Assembly (NCBI RefSeq): GCF_007971225.1
Contig: NZ_CP042435.1
Location: forward strand, 3,909,501 to 3,973,500
DNA: 64,000 bases
Direction: 5' to 3'
Source: Panacibacter ginsenosidivorans
GTDB lineage: Bacteria; Bacteroidota; Bacteroidia; Chitinophagales; Chitinophagaceae
A model generated the notes under the pieces. The model was not told the origin of the DNA. It searched no databases and saw only the letters and a program-made list of their open reading frames with translations. Of the stretch, positions 25,587 through 33,899 are shown in pieces. The position numbers and the translations under genes were made by a program. Each line of letters opens with the position of its first letter. The first letter of the stretch is position 1.

Positions 25587-26987
25587 GTGGCAAACAATGG
25601 AACAAATAAAAATGCTGATGTTCTCCAAAGCTCCCCTTTAGGGGCGGGGGGGCGTCAACGTCTTGTTATTCTTGGTTCGGGGGAAAGCGGTGTTGGTGCA
25701 GCATTGTTAGGAAAACAAAAAGGGTACGATGTTTTTGTAAGCGATGGCGGGATGTTGAAAGCAAATTATAAACAAGAGCTCATTGACAATGGAATTGATT
25801 TTGAAGAAGGCGGACATACAACAGAAAAAATTCTGAGCGCAGATGAAATAGTGAAGAGTCCCGGTATTCCTGAAAAGAATGAACTCGTGAAAAAGATAAG
25901 AGCAAAAGGAATTCCTATGATCAGCGAGATAGAGCTGGCATATCGTTTTAAAGGTGATAGTAAAATTGTTGCAATCACCGGCAGTAATGGTAAAAGCACA
26001 ACAACATCTCTCATTTATCACATCTGTAAATCGGCTGGTCTTGATTGTGCATTGGTTGGCAACATCGGTTATTCGTTTGCGAAACAAGTTGCAGAAGATC
26101 CAAAGCCATTGTATGTAGCAGAAATAAGTTCATTTCAATTAGACGATATAAAAGATTTCAGGCCGGATATAGCAATACTCTTAAACATAACAGAAGATCA
26201 TTTAGACAGGTACGATTACAAATTTGAAAATTATATCAACAGCAAGTTTAAGATCATTGAAAACCAACAGCAGGAAGATTATTTCATTTATTGTTTAGAC
26301 GATGAAGTGATCACGAAACATTTAGAAAACATAAATCTCCAAACTAACCCATTGCCATTTTCTATGAGACAAGAATTAAACAAAGGAGCCTGGATAAAAG
26401 GCGACCAGATGATGCTGAAAGTACAGGAAGAACGTATGAGCATGAGTATCTATGATTTTGCATTAAAGGGTAAACACAACCAGTATAACACAATGGCAGC
26501 AGGTATTGCAACCGCCACGCTTGGCATACGGAAGGAAAGGATACGTGATTCTATGGCTGACTTTCACAGCCTTGAACACAGGATGGAACATGTGGCAACT
26601 GTGCGTGGTGTGGAATTCATTAATGATAGTAAGGCCACAAATATGAATAGTACCTGGTATGCTTTGGAGAGTATGAGAAAACCTACCGTGCTTATTCTTG
26701 GAGGCGTTGACAAAGGCAATGATTACAGTGAGATTGAAGAATTGGTTAGAGAGAAAGTAAAAGCAATAGTTTGTTTGGGAATTGATAATACAAAGATTCA
26801 TGAGGCCTTCAGAATGATAGCACCAGTATTGGATACAGACAATGCGATTGATTGTGTAAAGCAATCTTTCCGTTTAGCAGAAAAAGGAGATGTAGTGTTA
26901 TTAAGCCCTGCATGTGCAAGCTTTGATCTCTTTAAAAATTATGAAGACCGCGGGAAGCAATTTAAGGATGCAGTAAAAGAATTATAA
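25587..26987 (+). CDS. murD: UDP-N-acetylmuramoylalanine--D-glutamate ligase
   Basis: A Mur ligase of 466 residues that adds D-glutamate to UDP-MurNAc-L-Ala. Rossmann-like N-terminus RLVILGSGESGVGAALL, ATP-binding GSNGKSTTTSLIYH near residue 131, NITEDHLDRYD near 200, and NDSKATNMNSTW near 345. Family members normally begin just before RLVILG. Here about 23 extra residues precede it (from GTG at 25587), and the second half of that extension (SSPLGAGG) is encoded by a GC-rich mini-element. No ATG, GTG or TTG is available closer to the fold, so the element is probably translated. Confidence 0.95.
   Translation: MANNGTNKNADVLQSSPLGAGGRQRLVILGSGESGVGAALLGKQKGYDVFVSDGGMLKANYKQELIDNGIDFEEGGHTTEKILSADEIVKSPGIPEKNELVKKIRAKGIPMISEIELAYRFKGDSKIVAITGSNGKSTTTSLIYHICKSAGLDCALVGNIGYSFAKQVAEDPKPLYVAEISSFQLDDIKDFRPDIAILLNITEDHLDRYDYKFENYINSKFKIIENQQQEDYFIYCLDDEVITKHLENINLQTNPLPFSMRQELNKGAWIKGDQMMLKVQEERMSMSIYDFALKGKHNQYNTMAAGIATATLGIRKERIRDSMADFHSLEHRMEHVATVRGVEFINDSKATNMNSTWYALESMRKPTVLILGGVDKGNDYSEIEELVREKVKAIVCLGIDNTKIHEAFRMIAPVLDTDNAIDCVKQSFRLAEKGDVVLLSPACASFDLFKNYEDRGKQFKDAVKEL
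25624..25654 (+). repeat. GC-rich mini-element inside the murD N-terminus
   Basis: CTCCCCTTTAGGGGCGGGGG (25631-25650) is a short hairpin plus G-run, translated in frame as SSPLGAGG. It has the same design as the elements before murE, murG and ftsQ. Confidence 0.7.
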
Positions 26988-26992
26988 ATTAA

Positions 26993-28276
26993 ATGTTCAA
27001 CGAAGCGGCAGATAAATTTTTCTCTCAAATGCCTTCTGTAGAAGGTGCAGGTGGACGTTTGCTTACACGTACCCGCGGAGATAAATATATCTGGGGCATT
27101 GTTGTAATGCTTGCTATCACTTCGCTGCTTGTAGTGTATAGTGCTACTGGCTCTTTGGCATATAAGATGTATAAAGGAAATACTGAAGTGTATCTGTTCA
27201 GGCAATTATCATTTATTGTACTTGGCTTAGCGGTTGTTTATTTTCTGCACCGTGTTAATTATACAATTTATTCAAGAGTATCGCTGATCTTATACCTCAT
27301 ATCAGTTCCGCTCTTATTGTATACTTTATTGTTTGGTGTAGAAGTAAATGATGCAAGCCGCTGGATAAAAGTCCCTGTTATCAATCTTACTATTCAAACA
27401 AGTGATTTTGCGAAGCTGGCTTTGTTCATGTATATATCGAGACAGTTAAGCCGCAAACAAAAAGATATAAAGGATTTCAAAAAAGGATTTCTGCCGATCA
27501 TTATTCCTGTTTGCATCACCTGTGCATTGATCATGCCGGCGAATTTGTCAAATGCATTGCTTACAGGTGCCACATCATTGTTGCTCATGTTCATCGGTCG
27601 TGTAAATTTTAAGCATATACTGCTGGTGATAGCAGTTGCAATGATACCGATTCTCATCATCGTAAGTGTGGCTGTCACAACATATGATGCTGATAAAACA
27701 GATAACACAAAGGCATCTGAATCATCATTAACTTCTGTAGGAAGGTTTGGTACATGGGTTAGCCGTGTTCAGGATTTTATTTATGCAGGCGATACAGAAA
27801 TTCCATACCAGGTGCAGCAACAAAATATTGCAATAGCAAATGGTGGTATATTATTTGGTCGTGGGCCGGGCAATAGTTTACAACGCAATTATTTGCCACA
27901 GGCTTATAACGATTCCATCTATCCCATCATCATCGAGGAGTATGGATTGTTTGGTGGTGTCGTTATCATTTTTCTGTATCTCGTTTTCCTGTTTCGGTGT
28001 ATAAGAATTTTCAGAAGATGCCCTTATGCGTTTGGCGCTTTCCTCGCACTGGCATTGAGTTTTACGCTGGTCATTCAAGCCATTGCAAACATGGCGGTAG
28101 GTGTAAACCTCATTCCTGTTACGGGTGTTACGTTGCCGTTGGTAAGTATGGGCGGTAGCTCGTTTTTGTTTACCTGCGCATCTATCGGTATTGTGTTGAG
28201 TGTTGCAAGAAACTTAGAACAAATGGAAGGGAAAGCAACTGAAAGCGAACAACAAGAATCGACAGTAAATGCATAA
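26993..28276 (+). CDS. ftsW: Septal peptidoglycan polymerase FtsW (SEDS family)
   Basis: A 427-residue SEDS protein with about ten membrane helices. Typical motifs are DASRWIKVPVINLTIQTSDF (near 119-138), the LPQAYNDSIYPIIIEEYGL segment (near 302-320), and the C-terminal GVTLPLVSMGGSSFLF (near 379-395). It works with the FtsI encoded upstream in the divisome. It starts 5 bases after murD, so the two are tightly coupled. It is called FtsW rather than RodA because of its dcw location between murD and murG. The last 20 residues are hydrophilic and Glu/Gln-rich. Confidence 0.95.
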   Translation: MFNEAADKFFSQMPSVEGAGGRLLTRTRGDKYIWGIVVMLAITSLLVVYSATGSLAYKMYKGNTEVYLFRQLSFIVLGLAVVYFLHRVNYTIYSRVSLILYLISVPLLLYTLLFGVEVNDASRWIKVPVINLTIQTSDFAKLALFMYISRQLSRKQKDIKDFKKGFLPIIIPVCITCALIMPANLSNALLTGATSLLLMFIGRVNFKHILLVIAVAMIPILIIVSVAVTTYDADKTDNTKASESSLTSVGRFGTWVSRVQDFIYAGDTEIPYQVQQQNIAIANGGILFGRGPGNSLQRNYLPQAYNDSIYPIIIEEYGLFGGVVIIFLYLVFLFRCIRIFRRCPYAFGAFLALALSFTLVIQAIANMAVGVNLIPVTGVTLPLVSMGGSSFLFTCASIGIVLSVARNLEQMEGKATESEQQESTVNA

Positions 28277-28285
28277 GTGCTTATA

Positions 28286-28502
28286 TATTTTTTGAGCCAT
28301 GCTTAAGAATAAATATTAAACTTTCGTTGCGTCGCACTCTTGTACTGAGGGAAGAAAGGCAACAAGCCAACAAGGTAAAGAGAGGCAATAGGCAAAGAGT
28401 TTCTATTTTATTGTTCACCGTTCGTTGTTCACTAAATGTTCCGAACGTACAAGTGAGTGACACAACAGGCGGTGCATAAAGAACAAAAGTTTGTAACAAA
28501 AT
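28286..28502 (+). repeat. Dispersed palindromic repeat, paired unit K
   Basis: The left arm TTTTTTGAGCCATGC leads into TTGCGTCGCACTCTTGTAC (28327-28345). The right core GTACAAGTGAGTGACACAAC is at 28447-28466. The 101-bp interior contains A/G-rich words and the inverted pair GTTCACCG / GTTGTTCAC. It lies between ftsW and murG. Confidence 0.92.
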
Positions 28503-28508
28503 AATAAA

Positions 28509-28534
28509 GAGACTTCCCTTTTAGGGATGGGGAT
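28509..28534 (+). repeat. GC-rich mini-element directly before murG
   Basis: TTCCCTTTTAGGGATGGGGA is a short CCCT...AGGG hairpin followed by a G-run, ending 3 bases before the murG ATG. Same design as the murE, murD and ftsQ copies, though shorter. Confidence 0.55.
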
Positions 28535-28536
28535 TA

Positions 28537-29664
28537 ATGGAGACTAACAAAAGCAATAGCAACTCTTCGGAGAACGGGAAGGTAAGGATCATCCTCGCAG
28601 GGGGAGGTACCGGCGGACACATCTTCCCGGCTATTGCGATTGCTAACGCGATCAGGAACCAAAGACCGGATGCAGAAATTCTTTTTGTTGGTGCAAAAGG
28701 AAAAATGGAAATGGAAAAAGTGCCGCAGGCGGGTTACAATATTAAAGGTCTTGATATTGCCGGGTTTGACAGAAGTTCTTTGTTTAAAAATATATCGCTG
28801 CCATTCAAACTTATCAAAAGTTTTTCGCAGGTAAAGAATATCATTAATGAATTCAAACCTGATGCGGCTGTTGGCGTTGGCGGGTATTCAAGCTTTCCTG
28901 TGTTGAAGTATGCGCAAAGCAAAGGCATTGCAACTTTTATACATGAGAGTAATTCGTTTGCAGGTAAGAGTAATATGATGCTCGGCAAGAATGCAACAAA
29001 GATTTTTGTTGCAGGTGAAGGAATGGGAAAATTTTTTCCTGCAGGGAAGATCATGATTACAGGCAATCCTGTAAGAAGAGCAATTGTAAATTCTACCGCG
29101 ACAAGAGATGAATCTATCAGATCTTTTGGGCTTGATCCAAATCTGAAAACAATTCTCGCAGTTGGCGGAAGCCTTGGTGCTAGAAGTATTAACGAGATCA
29201 TGGCGCAGCACGTAAGCGAGTTAGAATCATTAAATCTGCAATTGATCTGGCAAACGGGAAGAGCAACCGCACAAAGGTTTATAGAGCGAGGCAGGCCATC
29301 GAAAAATGTATGGGTTAATGATTTTATTCATGATATGGATAAAGCATATGCAGCAGCAGATGTAGTTATCTCAAGAGCGGGTGCAATGAGTGTTGCTGAA
29401 TTATGTGTGGCAAAGAAGCCAGTGGTATTTGTGCCTTATCCGCTGGCAGCAGAAGATCATCAAACGGTGAATGCGAAATATTTGGTTGACAGGGATGCCG
29501 CATTAATGGTTAAAGACAGCGAGGTGAATGCAAAGTTATTTGGGGCTATTACAAGACTTGCAACAGATGAAGCTTTGCAGGAAAAGCTAAAGACAAATAT
29601 TGCAAAGTATGCTGTAACAAATGCAGATGAAATAATTGCCAAAGAAATATTGGCTTTATTATAA
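28537..29664 (+). CDS. murG: UDP-N-acetylglucosamine--N-acetylmuramyl-(pentapeptide) pyrophosphoryl-undecaprenol GlcNAc transferase
   Basis: The GT28 glycosyltransferase that turns lipid I into lipid II at the inner face of the membrane. 375 residues. N-terminal GGGTGGHIFPAIAIAN (about 23-38), VGVGGYSSFPVL (near 112), FIHESNSFAGKSN, the mid-protein VGGSLGARSINE (near 209) and the UDP-GlcNAc-binding SRAGAMSVAELC followed by VFVPYPLAAEDHQTVNA. The first 15 residues (TNKSNSNSSENGK) form a polar extension. A GC-rich mini-element ends three bases before the ATG. Confidence 0.96.
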   Translation: METNKSNSNSSENGKVRIILAGGGTGGHIFPAIAIANAIRNQRPDAEILFVGAKGKMEMEKVPQAGYNIKGLDIAGFDRSSLFKNISLPFKLIKSFSQVKNIINEFKPDAAVGVGGYSSFPVLKYAQSKGIATFIHESNSFAGKSNMMLGKNATKIFVAGEGMGKFFPAGKIMITGNPVRRAIVNSTATRDESIRSFGLDPNLKTILAVGGSLGARSINEIMAQHVSELESLNLQLIWQTGRATAQRFIERGRPSKNVWVNDFIHDMDKAYAAADVVISRAGAMSVAELCVAKKPVVFVPYPLAAEDHQTVNAKYLVDRDAALMVKDSEVNAKLFGAITRLATDEALQEKLKTNIAKYAVTNADEIIAKEILALL

Positions 29665-29693
29665 AAGTTAATTAACGAGCCAGATAAAAATTA

Positions 29694-31055
29694 ATGACAG
29701 GATTAAAGGACATACAGAAAGTATATTTTATAGGCATCGGCGGAATTGGTATGAGTGCACTGGCTCGTTATTTTATTTCACTTGGTAAAAGAGTAAGTGG
29801 TTACGACAGAACAAAAACAGTTTTAACAAGTGAGTTGGAAGCAAGCGGTATCAACATTCATTACGAAGAAAATGTAAACCTGGCTCCAAAAGATATAGAT
29901 GTGATTGTTTATACACCGGCTATTCCTGCTGATCATAAAGAGTTGGTTTATTACCGGGAGAATAATTACAAAGTTGTAAAGCGTAGCGATGTTTTGCAAT
30001 GGATAACAGAAGCTGCTTTCAATGTATGTGTTGGTGGTACGCATGGTAAAACAACCATCACAACAATGACGGCGCATATATTACGGGATACCGGTTATGG
30101 ATGCAATGCATTTCTCGGCGGAATCTCAGCAAACTATAACACGAATTTCTGGAGTAGTGAGAAAAATGTTTGCGTTGTAGAAGCTGATGAATATGATCGT
30201 TCTTTTTTAAAGCTGGTGCCGGATATTGCGGTGGTAACAGCCATGGATCCTGATCACCTGGATATTTATGGAACACCGCAGGCTGTAGAAGATGCATTCG
30301 TTCAGTTTGCAGGCAGGGTAAAAAAAGGTGGTTGTTTGATCAGCAAATATGGAATGAAGCGAAGTAACGAATTGAAAGCTGATCATCATTATACATACAG
30401 TTTTGATAATCCTAAAGCTGATGTGTATGCGACAAATATCGATGTGGAGAATGGAAGTTATAGATATGATGTTATAAGCAAAGGCTGGAAACTGAAGGGT
30501 GTGCTATTGCATATGGGTGGTTTGCATAACATAGAAAATAGTATAGCGGCCATCACTGTTGCAAAGTATTTGAAGATAGATGATGAGAAAATAAAAAATG
30601 CGGTTGCCAATTTCAAAGGTGTAAAGAGGAGATTCGAGTATGTGTTGAAAACAAGTCGGCATATTTTGATTGATGATTATGCGCATCACCCGGAAGAATT
30701 GAAAGCATTAATAAGTGGTATTAGAAGTTTGTTTGTTGACAAAAAATGTATGGTGATATTTCAACCACATTTATACAGCCGAACAAATGATTTGGCAAAA
30801 GAGTTTGCGCAAAGTCTTGACATGGCAGATGAAGTAATTCTTTTACCAATATATCCGGCAAGAGAATTACCAATGCCGGGTGTAGAAAGTGAATTGATCT
30901 TAGACAATATGCAGTTGCCACAAAGGCAGGTACTGACTAAAGAAGTAATGCTTGATTGGGTAAAGATGCATAAACCAGAATTGGTTGTAATGTGTGGAGC
31001 AGGAGATATAGATACATTATTGGAACCGGTGAAACAAATACTTGAAACGGATTAA
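29694..31055 (+). CDS. murC: UDP-N-acetylmuramate--L-alanine ligase
   Basis: A Mur ligase of 453 residues that adds the first L-Ala to UDP-MurNAc. N-terminal FIGIGGIGMSALARYF (residues 12-27), ATP-binding GGTHGKTTITTM near 114, VVEADEYDRSFLKL near 160, DDYAHHPEELKAL near 327 and FQPHLYSRT near 353. Length and motif order are typical. It lies 29 bases after murG and about 50 bases before ftsQ. No murB or ddl follows, so those functions must be encoded elsewhere. Confidence 0.96.
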   Translation: MTGLKDIQKVYFIGIGGIGMSALARYFISLGKRVSGYDRTKTVLTSELEASGINIHYEENVNLAPKDIDVIVYTPAIPADHKELVYYRENNYKVVKRSDVLQWITEAAFNVCVGGTHGKTTITTMTAHILRDTGYGCNAFLGGISANYNTNFWSSEKNVCVVEADEYDRSFLKLVPDIAVVTAMDPDHLDIYGTPQAVEDAFVQFAGRVKKGGCLISKYGMKRSNELKADHHYTYSFDNPKADVYATNIDVENGSYRYDVISKGWKLKGVLLHMGGLHNIENSIAAITVAKYLKIDDEKIKNAVANFKGVKRRFEYVLKTSRHILIDDYAHHPEELKALISGIRSLFVDKKCMVIFQPHLYSRTNDLAKEFAQSLDMADEVILLPIYPARELPMPGVESELILDNMQLPQRQVLTKEVMLDWVKMHKPELVVMCGAGDIDTLLEPVKQILETD

Positions 31056-31063
31056 ACGTATTT

Positions 31064-31106
31064 CAAAATCCCTCTCCTTAAGGAAGAGGGATTTAGGGAG
31101 AGGTTA
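31064..31106 (+). repeat. GC-rich mini-element directly before ftsQ
   Basis: AATCCCTCTCC-TTAA-GGAAGAGGGATT is a near-perfect hairpin (with one extra base on the right arm), followed by TAGGGAGAGG two to three bases before the TTAAT leading to the ATG. The purine run could aid ribosome binding. Confidence 0.7.
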
Positions 31107-31108
31107 AT

Positions 31109-32116
31109 ATGTGGAAGAAGCGACTACAAATGGTTCTGTGGATTGTGCTGGGTGTGGGCACCTGCACCTTGCTGGTAGCAGCTATGCAAAAGAAAGATTC
31201 AAAAACATGCACAGGCATTGATATAAAAATTGAAGGCGCGTATGATCATGTGTTTGTTGATGACAAAGTTGTAATGAAAGTGTTGCAGAAGAATGGTGCA
31301 GGTAAAGGGAAAGAAACAAACGATGTAGCATTAAGAAGTATAGAAGATGAGCTTGAAAAAAATGCATGGATAAAAAAAGCAGAATTGTTCTTTGATAATA
31401 CACAGGTGCTGCATGCAATGATCGAAGAGCGTGAACCACTCGCAAGAATTTTTACACTCGCAGGTAGTTCATTTTATATCGATAGTAGCTGCAAGCGTTT
31501 GCCATTGAGTGATGAGCTTTCTGCACGTGTGCCTATGTTCACTTCTTTTCCATCAGATAAAATGAAATTGTCGAAGCCGGATAGTTTGTTGATGGATGAT
31601 GTAAAACATATTGCACAATACATTCAGCAGGATAGTTTCTTACTGGCGCAGGTGGCACAGATAGATATTACGCCGCAACGTACTTATGAAATAACGCCTG
31701 TGTTGGGAGATCAGCTTATAAAGATTGGAAATGCCGATGATCTTGAAGAGAAGTTTGAAAAACTAAAAAGTTTTTACAAACAGGTTTGGGTAAAAACTGG
31801 TTTTGAAAAATATGAGACAATAGATGTGCAGTATAGTGGTCAGGTGGTTGCGGTAAAACGTGGCAGTGGTAAAGTTTACATGGATACAGCGGCTGCGGTA
31901 AAACAATTTGCCAATACCATGAAAGAAATGCAGGCGGTTATGAATGATACAGTGTTCGCGGCAGCAATGCCAAAACCTGCTGTGGTAAAGGATTCTGTGA
32001 TAACAACAACGGATAAGAAAGTAATGACAAATAAAAAACCTGTAGTAGTGCAAAAGAAAACAGTAAAGCCTGCAGCAGATAAGAATAGGCCAAAGGCAGT
32101 TTTGAAGAAGCAGTAA
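31109..32116 (+). CDS. ftsQ: FtsQ-like cell division protein
   Basis: A 335-residue bitopic membrane protein between murC and ftsA, the ftsQ position. A short basic N-terminus (MWKKRLQM) and one membrane helix (VLWIVLGVGTCTLLVAAM) are followed by a periplasmic part. The POTRA-like region includes LRSIEDELEKNAWIKKAELF and VLHAMIEEREPLARIF, which are the most recognisable FtsQ-like phrases. After about residue 265 comes a low-complexity tail rich in Lys, Val and Pro (VVVQKKTVKPAADKNRP). FtsQ scaffolds FtsL and FtsB in the divisome. Position and topology support the call more than residue identity does. Confidence 0.85.
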   Translation: MWKKRLQMVLWIVLGVGTCTLLVAAMQKKDSKTCTGIDIKIEGAYDHVFVDDKVVMKVLQKNGAGKGKETNDVALRSIEDELEKNAWIKKAELFFDNTQVLHAMIEEREPLARIFTLAGSSFYIDSSCKRLPLSDELSARVPMFTSFPSDKMKLSKPDSLLMDDVKHIAQYIQQDSFLLAQVAQIDITPQRTYEITPVLGDQLIKIGNADDLEEKFEKLKSFYKQVWVKTGFEKYETIDVQYSGQVVAVKRGSGKVYMDTAAAVKQFANTMKEMQAVMNDTVFAAAMPKPAVVKDSVITTTDKKVMTNKKPVVVQKKTVKPAADKNRPKAVLKKQ

Positions 32117-32129
32117 AATGGATTTCGTT

Positions 32130-32322
32130 AAGCTCTTTTTGATACCAGCTGTAGTGCATGCATTAAGCATCGTTGCGTCGCACTCTTGTATTGAAGAATA
32201 GCTATGAGCTATTAGCTGCGAGCCACGAGCAAAAAAGAAGCTCGAAGCTCAGAGCTCGCCGCTCACAGCTCAACAGTACAAGTGAGTGACACAACAGGCG
32301 ATGAGTAAAGAGATACAGCTAA
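32130..32322 (+). repeat. Dispersed palindromic repeat, paired unit L
   Basis: The left arm TGTAGTGCATGCATTAAGC leads into TTGCGTCGCACTCTTGTAT (32171-32189). The right core GTACAAGTGAGTGACACAAC is at 32275-32294. The interior is made of AGCT/GAGC words able to pair (GCTATGAGCTATTAGC, GCTCACAGCTC), like unit H. It lies between ftsQ and ftsA. Confidence 0.92.
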
Positions 32323-32389
32323 GTACAAAATTTTAATTCGTAAACCGTAGAAAATTTTTATAAACAACAAACAACTAAAACACATATCT

Positions 32390-33811
32390 ATGAACCAGGG
32401 CACAAATGTTTCGGTGACACTTCCGAAGAATGAACACGATAGTTCGGAGTCACCTATCATCGTTGGTCTTGATATCGGTACCACTAAGATTGCAGCTATT
32501 GCAGGAAGAAAAAATGAGTTCGGCAAACTTGAGATCCTCGGGTTTGGTCGTGCCAACAGCAACGGCGTACAACACGGACAGGTATTGAATATTGATCAAA
32601 CGATCAAAGCCATTCAACAGGCTTTATTGAATTGCGCAGAAAGCAATCCTGATCTTGAAATTAATGAAGTGTATGTAGGCGTTGCAGGGCATCACATCAA
32701 AAGTTTGCAAACCCGTGGTGATATTGTAAGACAAGATCCTGAGATCGAGATCAAGCAACACGAGATCGATCAGTTAGTCGAGAATCAAAGAAAAACTTTT
32801 ATTCCTGCAGGTGATCAGATCATTGATGTGATTGCGCAGGACTTTCATGTAGATAATTTTCAAAATATTAAAGATCCTGTTGGCTACAATGGCGTGAAAG
32901 TTGGTGCAAACTTCCACATCATTACAGGAGATAGAAATGCGATCCGTAATATCAATCGTGCAGTTGAAAGAAGCGGGCTAAGAACAAAAGATTTAGTGTT
33001 GCAACCACTTGCATCATCAAGCGCAGTAATGGGTGATATTGATATGGAAGCCGGTGTTGCTATTCTTGATATTGGTGGTGGTACGAGTGATCTCGCTGTG
33101 TTTTATGAAGGCACATTAAGACATACAGCAGTGATACCATTTGGTGGTGAGAACATCACAAATGATATACGTATGGGACTTGGTGTATTAAAAAGTCAGG
33201 CGGAAGCAATGAAAGTGCAGTTTGGTTCTGCAATTGCTAGCGAAGCAAAAGCAAATGCTTTCATTACCATTCCTGGTTTAAAAGGAATGCCTGCAAAAGA
33301 GATAAGCGTAAAAAATCTTGCAAACATTATACAGGCAAGAATGGGCGAGATACTGGATTTTGTAACATATCATTTAAAACAGGTTGGTATGGATAACCGT
33401 GCATTAAATGGTGGTATAATCCTTACCGGTGGCGGTTCTCAACTGAATCATTTATTGCAGTTAACAGAATATATCACAGGTTTAAGTGCAAGAATTGGTT
33501 TACCTACGGAGCATCTTGCGCCTAACCATATTGATGAATTAAGAAAGCCCATGTATTCAACATGTATCGGTCTTATATTAAAAGGATACAGTGATTATGA
33601 AAATAAACGCAAAGAGTTTGATAGCCGTTTCAAAAAAGTACATGTGCCTGAAACATTGAAGAGCGGAACAATGGTTGCAGAAACAGCAGCATTTGCAACA
33701 ACAGATATGGTTGACACGAAGAAAAGAAAAGGACTTAATAATTTCTGGGACAAATTTAAAGATGGCATTATTGATCTCTTTAAAGAAGAAGGCGATATGG
33801 AAATAAAATAG
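32390..33811 (+). CDS. ftsA: Cell division protein FtsA
   Basis: An actin-like ATPase of 473 residues that tethers FtsZ to the membrane. Phosphate 1 motif VGLDIGTTKIAAIAG (near 24-38), the SHS2/1C domain region GVAGHHIKSLQTRGD, phosphate 2 motif AILDIGGGTSDLAVF (near 225) and adenosine motif GIILTGGGSQLNHL (near 342). The C-terminus has a likely amphipathic helix, NNFWDKFKDGIIDLFKEE, matching the membrane-targeting sequence of FtsA. It is followed by ftsZ after 88 bases containing a possible AGCTATAAGC / GCTATAGCT stem but no dispersed repeat. Confidence 0.96.
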   Translation: MNQGTNVSVTLPKNEHDSSESPIIVGLDIGTTKIAAIAGRKNEFGKLEILGFGRANSNGVQHGQVLNIDQTIKAIQQALLNCAESNPDLEINEVYVGVAGHHIKSLQTRGDIVRQDPEIEIKQHEIDQLVENQRKTFIPAGDQIIDVIAQDFHVDNFQNIKDPVGYNGVKVGANFHIITGDRNAIRNINRAVERSGLRTKDLVLQPLASSSAVMGDIDMEAGVAILDIGGGTSDLAVFYEGTLRHTAVIPFGGENITNDIRMGLGVLKSQAEAMKVQFGSAIASEAKANAFITIPGLKGMPAKEISVKNLANIIQARMGEILDFVTYHLKQVGMDNRALNGGIILTGGGSQLNHLLQLTEYITGLSARIGLPTEHLAPNHIDELRKPMYSTCIGLILKGYSDYENKRKEFDSRFKKVHVPETLKSGTMVAETAAFATTDMVDTKKRKGLNNFWDKFKDGIIDLFKEEGDMEIK

Positions 33812-33899
33812 CTATAAGCAATGGTTTTGCCTATAGCTAAAGCTTAAGGCATAAAGCTTCAAAATTTACTTACTTACCCAAACACATAAATTCAAAAGC

